A stretch of DNA of 7,844 nt from JAKSCF01 sp028279945 (lineage in GTDB: Bacteria; Bacillota; Clostridia; Peptostreptococcales; JAAYPU01). The notes beneath the pieces are model-generated. The model made no database searches and was not told the origin of the DNA. It saw only the letters and a program-made list of their open reading frames with translations. The stretch spans positions 1-7,844 of the forward strand of contig JANQMT010000166.1 in the NCBI GenBank assembly GCA_028279945.1. The letters run 5' to 3'. Shown piece by piece: positions 5,227 through 7,844 of the stretch. The translations under genes and the position numbers were made by a program. The stretch's first letter is position 1. The number at the start of each line of letters is the position of its first letter.

Positions 5227-6166
5227 TTATAATTTCCTTTCCATTAGCTTTTTCAGGTGTTTCATCAGAAAAACCAATAATTTGAGGATGCCTTAAGTGG
5301 TCATGAACGGTTTTTTCAAGATAACTGACATTGCAGGTAAGCAGCGGCTTTACCCATTGGGTATCAGTGTCATCCGTAAAATTGACAAAGGGACTGGTGT
5401 CAGATTTCAATGCATCCAAATGTTCATTGAGTAATTCAAGGTCTTTTTGTTTGAGGCCTAAAGAAACATGTCCCACATAATAAAGCCCACAGCCGTTGTA
5501 AATACCGACGGCTAAAGATGCAGGAACCCTTTTTTTTATCTTGATACCCCCAACGACCACCAACATTTTTCTTTTGATTTTAATTTTAAACCAATCCTTG
5601 TGATGCTTCCCAGAGATATAAGGGCTGTCTAATTTCTTTGCCACAATACCTTCCATATCTTTCTCCTTCATAAGTTGAAAAAGAGAAGGACCATCGGAAA
5701 AATCATCCACAACAACGGATATACTATTATTGATGAAGTTTTTTTCTAAAGCTTCTTTTCTATGAGTGTAGTCAAGAGATGTCAAATCCTTACCATCCAA
5801 ATATAAAATATCAAAAGCCAAATAATAAATGGGGGTGTTTTTGGCATAGCCATTGATTTTATTCTTTGATTTTACCAATTGTCTTGACAAAATTTTTTTA
5901 AAACTGGGCTTGCTATCATCATCAAAAACGACCAATTCACCATCTAATACAGCACTTTTACCTTTAAAATATTTTCGCAGATTATGAAGCTCAGGATATT
6001 TTTCAGTGACATCGGTACCATTCTTAGTATAAATTTTGAATTCAGAAGGATGAATATGCACAAACCCTCGAATACCATCCCATTTGATCTGATAAATGAA
6101 ATTAGAACCTAAAGGAATGGTATCCTTCAAAATAGGCGACATAGGCTTATAAAAAGGAAACAACAT
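5201..6166 (-). CDS. ligD: ATP-dependent DNA ligase, LigD ligase-domain type
   Basis: It has 321 residues, matching an adenylation domain plus OB-fold domain. The nucleotidyltransferase motifs are in order: K28 in IKWDG (motif I, site of AMP attachment), TKNGTDVTEKYPEL (47-60), DGEL with E77 (motif III), YYLAFDILYLDG (114-125, motif IIIa), EGIVAKK (172-178, motif IV) and WFKIKIKRK (192-200, motif V). The OB region (about 202-300) includes GLYYVGHVSLGL. It seals breaks held by Ku in NHEJ. The start ATG at 6166 overlaps the Ku stop as TAATG with no strong binding site of its own, so it is probably translated by coupling. The N-terminal MLFPFYKPMSPIL matches the usual start of LigD ligases, supporting this ATG over the later one at residue 9. 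It corresponds to the N-terminal half of Bacillus-type LigD. Confidence 0.93.
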   Translation of the reverse strand: MLFPFYKPMSPILKDTIPLGSNFIYQIKWDGIRGFVHIHPSEFKIYTKNGTDVTEKYPELHNLRKYFKGKSAVLDGELVVFDDDSKPSFKKILSRQLVKSKNKINGYAKNTPIYYLAFDILYLDGKDLTSLDYTHRKEALEKNFINNSISVVVDDFSDGPSLFQLMKEKDMEGIVAKKLDSPYISGKHHKDWFKIKIKRKMLVVVGGIKIKKRVPASLAVGIYNGCGLYYVGHVSLGLKQKDLELLNEHLDALKSDTSPFVNFTDDTDTQWVKPLLTCNVSYLEKTVHDHLRHPQIIGFSDETPEKANGKEIIIDHGNTSI

Positions 6167-6987
6167 TATCCTGTTTTTCTCTTAGAAGCAGTCTTTTTCT
6201 TAGGTTTAGCAGGTTTTTTAGTTTCTTTGACACTAGCCTTAAGCGCTTCCATAAGGTCAATTACATTTCTTTCAGGTGCCTCGGGAGCAACTTCAATATC
6301 TTTCCCTTCAATTTTCTTATTAATGAGATTATGAAGGGCAACCCTGTAATCATCGGTATATTTTTTAGGATCAAAAGGTTCTGTCAAATTTTCTACCAGT
6401 TGAGTGGCAATGTCTATTTCTTTTTCGTTGATTTCGGCAGTTTCTTCAGGAAGACCGGGAACCAAACTGGTTGCTCGAATTTCATCGGGATAGAAAATAG
6501 TTTCCATGATTAAAATATCATTAAAAATTCGTAAAACAGCTAAAGACTGCTTATTTCTAATGGATACTTTAGCCACAGCAATTTTTTTAGTATCCTGCAT
6601 CACCTTTTTTAAAAGATTATAGGCATTAAAATTATTATCTTGAGGTGAAAGGTAATAAGACTTAGCAAAATAAATTGGATCAATTTCCTCAAGATTGACA
6701 AAATCCAATATTTCAATTGAACGAGACTGAACGGCTGATTTTAAAGATTCAAAATCATCTTGATCCAATATGACAAAGCGCCCGGGTTCATACTCGTAAC
6801 CTCTGACGATATCGCCTTCTGTAATGTTCTTGTTGCAGGTCGGGCAAACCTTCTCATATTTAATAGGTGTATGACATTCCTTATGAATATATCGAAATCG
6901 AATATCCTTATCTTCAGTAGCAGCAAACATTTTTATAGGAATATTAACTAGTCCAAAACTAATAGAACCTTTCCATAAAGTGTGCAT
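6166..6987 (-). CDS. ku: Ku homodimeric DNA end-binding protein (NHEJ)
   Basis: Bacterial Ku forms a homodimeric ring around double-strand break ends and recruits LigD. The 273-residue protein has the standard opening LWKGSISFGLVNIPIKMFAATED, the HKECHTPIKYEKVCPTC segment with C38, C48 and C51 (a possible metal-binding set), GYEYEPGRFVIL, and a full core to about residue 225. The tail after about residue 252 is rich in lysine, proline and arginine (ETKKPAKPKKKTASKRKTG), as in Ku tails that bind DNA or LigD. ATG at 6987 is chosen because GGAGG (6998-7002) lies 10 bases upstream; an in-frame TTG at 6993 would be only 4 bases from it. It is first in a three-gene operon and its stop codon overlaps the ligase start. 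I could not find a convincing promoter, and sporulation-type control, as known in Bacillus subtilis, cannot be judged from this sequence. Confidence 0.96.
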   Translation of the reverse strand: MHTLWKGSISFGLVNIPIKMFAATEDKDIRFRYIHKECHTPIKYEKVCPTCNKNITEGDIVRGYEYEPGRFVILDQDDFESLKSAVQSRSIEILDFVNLEEIDPIYFAKSYYLSPQDNNFNAYNLLKKVMQDTKKIAVAKVSIRNKQSLAVLRIFNDILIMETIFYPDEIRATSLVPGLPEETAEINEKEIDIATQLVENLTEPFDPKKYTDDYRVALHNLINKKIEGKDIEVAPEAPERNVIDLMEALKASVKETKKPAKPKKKTASKRKTG

Positions 6988-6997
6988 ATCCAATGAA

Positions 6998-7002
6998 CCT
7001 CC
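6998..7002 (-). promoter_or_regulatory. Ribosome binding site of ku
   Basis: GGAGG on the minus strand is the only strong site upstream of ku. It decides the start: 10 bases to ATG at 6987, against 4 bases to the alternative TTG at 6993. Confidence 0.7.
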
Positions 7003-7143
7003 ATATAAAATTATTTATTGGATTGCTTCAGTGTCTCTTAAACTTGCAATCTCAATGCTTTTTAGTTGTTTTGTTACTATATTATTTGTTAAATTCCTTA
7101 AGTTCATACCATAACAAATAGTATCTTAAAAATATTTTATGAA

Positions 7144-7149
7144 TATAAT
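7144..7149 (+). promoter_or_regulatory. Possible -10 element for the short terminated RNA
   Basis: TATAAT at 7144-7149 is a perfect -10 hexamer, but no good -35 is visible 16-18 bases upstream. In sequence this AT-rich a chance match is quite possible. If used, transcription would start near 7156 and end at the terminator 100 bases later. Confidence 0.25.
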
Positions 7150-7155
7150 GATAAT

Positions 7156-7256
7156 GGGCAGAGAGTTATTTAACTTGATGCTTAATTAGGGGATATTTGC
7201 AGACCGAACGATATTAGAAATATTGGGCCAAAAGCAAAAACTTTTGGCTCTTTTTT
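7156..7256 (+). ncRNA. Putative small RNA or attenuated leader ending at an orphan terminator
   Basis: About 100 bases lie between a possible -10 and a clear intrinsic terminator, with no coding frame. Just before the terminator CGATATT (7209-7215) and AATATTG (7219-7225) could pair around a 3-base loop with one G-U pair, sharing a base with the terminator stem. I compared it by eye with common riboswitches and the small SRP RNA and recognise none. The main support is that the terminator needs an upstream transcript and no plus-strand gene precedes it. Confidence 0.3.
7225..7256 (+). terminator. Rho-independent terminator
   Basis: GGGCCAAAAG (7225-7234) pairs with CTTTTGGCTC (7241-7250), a 10-bp stem with one G-U pair and the loop CAAAAA, followed directly by TTTTTT (7251-7256). 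This is a textbook plus-strand terminator. On the minus strand the stem is followed by a mixed sequence, so it is effectively one-directional. Confidence 0.8.
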
Positions 7257-7373
7257 AATTTACAACAAATACAAGAATGAAATAATCATTGGAAGGCATT
7301 AACATGGATAGGAAATCTATTAATATATAAAATGATCATGAATAAAACTTAATATTTTTACAAAAAATAAAAA

Positions 7374-7436
7374 GTTATTGATAAATTTATGCAATAACAT
7401 TATAATACTATATACAATGTTATATAAGGATAACAT
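7374..7436. promoter_or_regulatory. Cluster of four alternating GTTAT/ATAAC half-sites over the promoter (candidate operator)
   Basis: GTTATTG (7374-7380) and CAATAAC (7392-7398) form a perfect inverted repeat over the -35 and spacer. ATGTTAT (7417-7423) and ATAACAT (7430-7436) form a second one just past the predicted start, and ATAACATT (7394-7401) also pairs with AATGTTAT (7416-7423). The alternating orientation of four related half-sites suggests a repressor or activator array. AT-richness raises the chance of coincidence. Confidence 0.45.
7378..7406 (+). promoter_or_regulatory. Sigma-A type promoter for the dctQ operon
   Basis: TTGATA (7378-7383), a 17-base spacer and a perfect TATAAT (7401-7406) make a near-consensus promoter. 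Transcription would begin near 7413, giving a leader of about 255 bases to the dctQ start, long enough for post-transcriptional control. Confidence 0.65.
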
Positions 7437-7630
7437 AAAAATTATCAATTATTATGTAATATAGTTTATCAAATTAAATTTCTTTTTGGAATTTAAAATA
7501 ATCTTCTTTACTAAGTACCGGTTTATATTATTTTATTTTTTAGCAAAACTTTACTTAAATTTTCTATATCCGGCAATTCTTACGTTTAACAGAGCATCAA
7601 TCAATAAAATTTAATAATAAAGAAAGGAGA

Positions 7631-7658
7631 GTATGATATCGCAAATACAGTATCATAC
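7631..7658 (+). promoter_or_regulatory. 8-bp perfect inverted repeat between the ribosome binding site and dctQ start
   Basis: GTATGATA (7631-7638) and TATCATAC (7651-7658) pair perfectly around a 12-base loop. If folded in RNA, the hairpin brings AAAGGAGA to about 10 bases from the dctQ ATG, an ideal distance, while hiding the upstream ATG at 7633. Alternatively it is a DNA operator. Confidence 0.45.
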
Positions 7659-7671
7659 AATAAAGCTATGA
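7633..7671 (+). CDS. Possible 12-codon upstream ORF coupled to dctQ
   Basis: ATG at 7633 follows the strong ribosome binding site AAAGGAGA (7623-7630) by only 2-3 bases and reads MISQIQYHTIKL, then stops at TGA (7669-7671), overlapping the dctQ ATG as ATGA. Nothing in the peptide is recognisable. It could load ribosomes for dctQ by coupling, or be incidental, with the site serving dctQ across a folded spacer. The spacing is tight, so translation is uncertain. Confidence 0.3.
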   Translation: MISQIQYHTIKL

Positions 7672-7844
7672 AAAAAGCGATCGATTTATGTGGATTTTTT
7701 TTGGACAAGTTTGTTGATTTTCTGAAAATGATTACTGGATATGCTATTTTCCTGTTTATGGCATTGCTTTTTTTTCAGGTGTGTATGCGATTTGTTTTCA
7801 ACCATCCAATTTATGGTATTGATGAAACCGTAACCATGTTTATG
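7668..7844 (+). CDS. dctQ: TRAP transporter small permease (DctQ family), N-terminal part only
   Basis: The first 59 codons are present and the frame is open to the window end. After a short amphipathic start (MKKAIDLCGFFLDKFVDFLK) comes a membrane segment at about 21-40 and the family-typical QVCMRFVFNHPIYGIDETVTMFM, resembling the conserved first-loop signature of DctQ proteins (arginine, FNxP, then an acidic residue at the next helix). DctQ is the four-helix small membrane subunit of tripartite ATP-independent periplasmic transporters and works with DctM and an extracytoplasmic solute-binding protein to import organic acids or similar substrates with sodium. The missing remainder is probably 100-110 residues, and dctM and dctP would be expected nearby. 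The ATG has no direct ribosome binding site; see the upstream ORF and hairpin. The substrate cannot be inferred. Confidence 0.82.
   Translation, partial: MKKAIDLCGFFLDKFVDFLKMITGYAIFLFMALLFFQVCMRFVFNHPIYGIDETVTMFM

Larger units (their letters stand above)
7003..7632. other. Gene-free, AT-rich stretch between ku and dctQ
   Basis: I found no convincing protein gene in either strand. The stretch contains a possible short plus-strand RNA with an intrinsic terminator (about 7156-7256), a strong plus-strand promoter with clustered half-sites (7374-7436), and then about 185 bases of AT-rich 5' leader for dctQ in which I recognise no riboswitch. The start codon region of ku and its unresolved promoter lie at the left side. 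It separates two divergently transcribed units. Confidence 0.7.

Noticed and set aside
6331..6951. Three short frames inside ku on both strands
   Set aside because: They are shadows of the Ku coding sequence, with no independent evidence.
6988..7140. Sigma-G (forespore) promoter for ku
   Set aside because: A GATACTA-like -10 can be found on the minus strand, but no -35 match at the right distance supports it.
7304..7330. ATG with GGAAGG upstream encoding MDRKSINI
   Set aside because: Eight codons in AT-rich leader sequence, upstream of the dctQ promoter; too short and unconnected to any downstream gene.
7440..7620. Riboswitch in the long dctQ leader
   Set aside because: The sequence is AT-rich with only weak short pairings, and I recognise no conserved aptamer core.

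Overview
The window looks like a chromosomal segment of a low-GC, Gram-positive-type anaerobe, most likely a clostridial-lineage Firmicute. The grounds are an AT-rich sequence (roughly two thirds A+T by eye), strong purine-rich ribosome binding sites, TTGATR/TATAAT promoters with 17-base spacers, and a Ku protein with the HTPIKYEKVCPTC segment that I associate with Firmicutes. This is inference, and no genus is claimed. I see no rRNA, tRNA, insertion sequence, CRISPR array or phage gene.

Nearly everything is encoded on the minus strand, so functional order runs from high to low coordinates. From 6987 down to 4333 is a compact non-homologous end-joining (NHEJ) operon. It holds ku, then an ATP-dependent DNA ligase of the LigD type that starts on the Ku stop codon (TAATG), then a LigD-type primase/polymerase that overlaps the ligase by about 25 bases. 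Ligase and polymerase, fused in many bacteria, are separate polypeptides here, and no phosphoesterase module is visible. A HEAT-like repeat protein (3628-4269) follows with its own promoter, about 60 bases downstream.

From 3481 to the left edge are genes suggesting cyclic dinucleotide turnover. First is a soluble protein with a degenerate HD domain and a canonical HD-GYP domain (2207-3481), followed by a perfect 16-bp hairpin. Next is a promoter driving an uncharacterised 212-residue protein with an internally duplicated C-terminal half (1339-1977), then an unlisted 25-codon hydrophobic micro-ORF (1184-1261), then a membrane-anchored HD-GYP protein (1-1134) whose C-terminus is cut by the window edge. 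The micro-ORF lies inside a 16-bp inverted repeat and its ribosome binding site lies inside a predicted bulged hairpin.

On the plus strand at the right edge is the beginning of a TRAP-transporter small permease (DctQ type, 7668 to the edge). It is preceded by a strong promoter (7378-7406) carrying four alternating ATAAC/GTTAT half-sites, and by a 12-codon upstream ORF whose stop overlaps the dctQ start (ATGA) and which contains a perfect 8-bp inverted repeat. Between ku and dctQ is a 680-base gene-free stretch. It holds an orphan plus-strand intrinsic terminator (7225-7256) that has no gene in front of it and may end a short untranslated RNA.

The NHEJ and HD-GYP proteins belong to known families. 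The parts that look least described are the micro-ORF region between 1156 and 1354, the 212-residue protein, the possible small RNA at about 7156-7256, and the dctQ leader.
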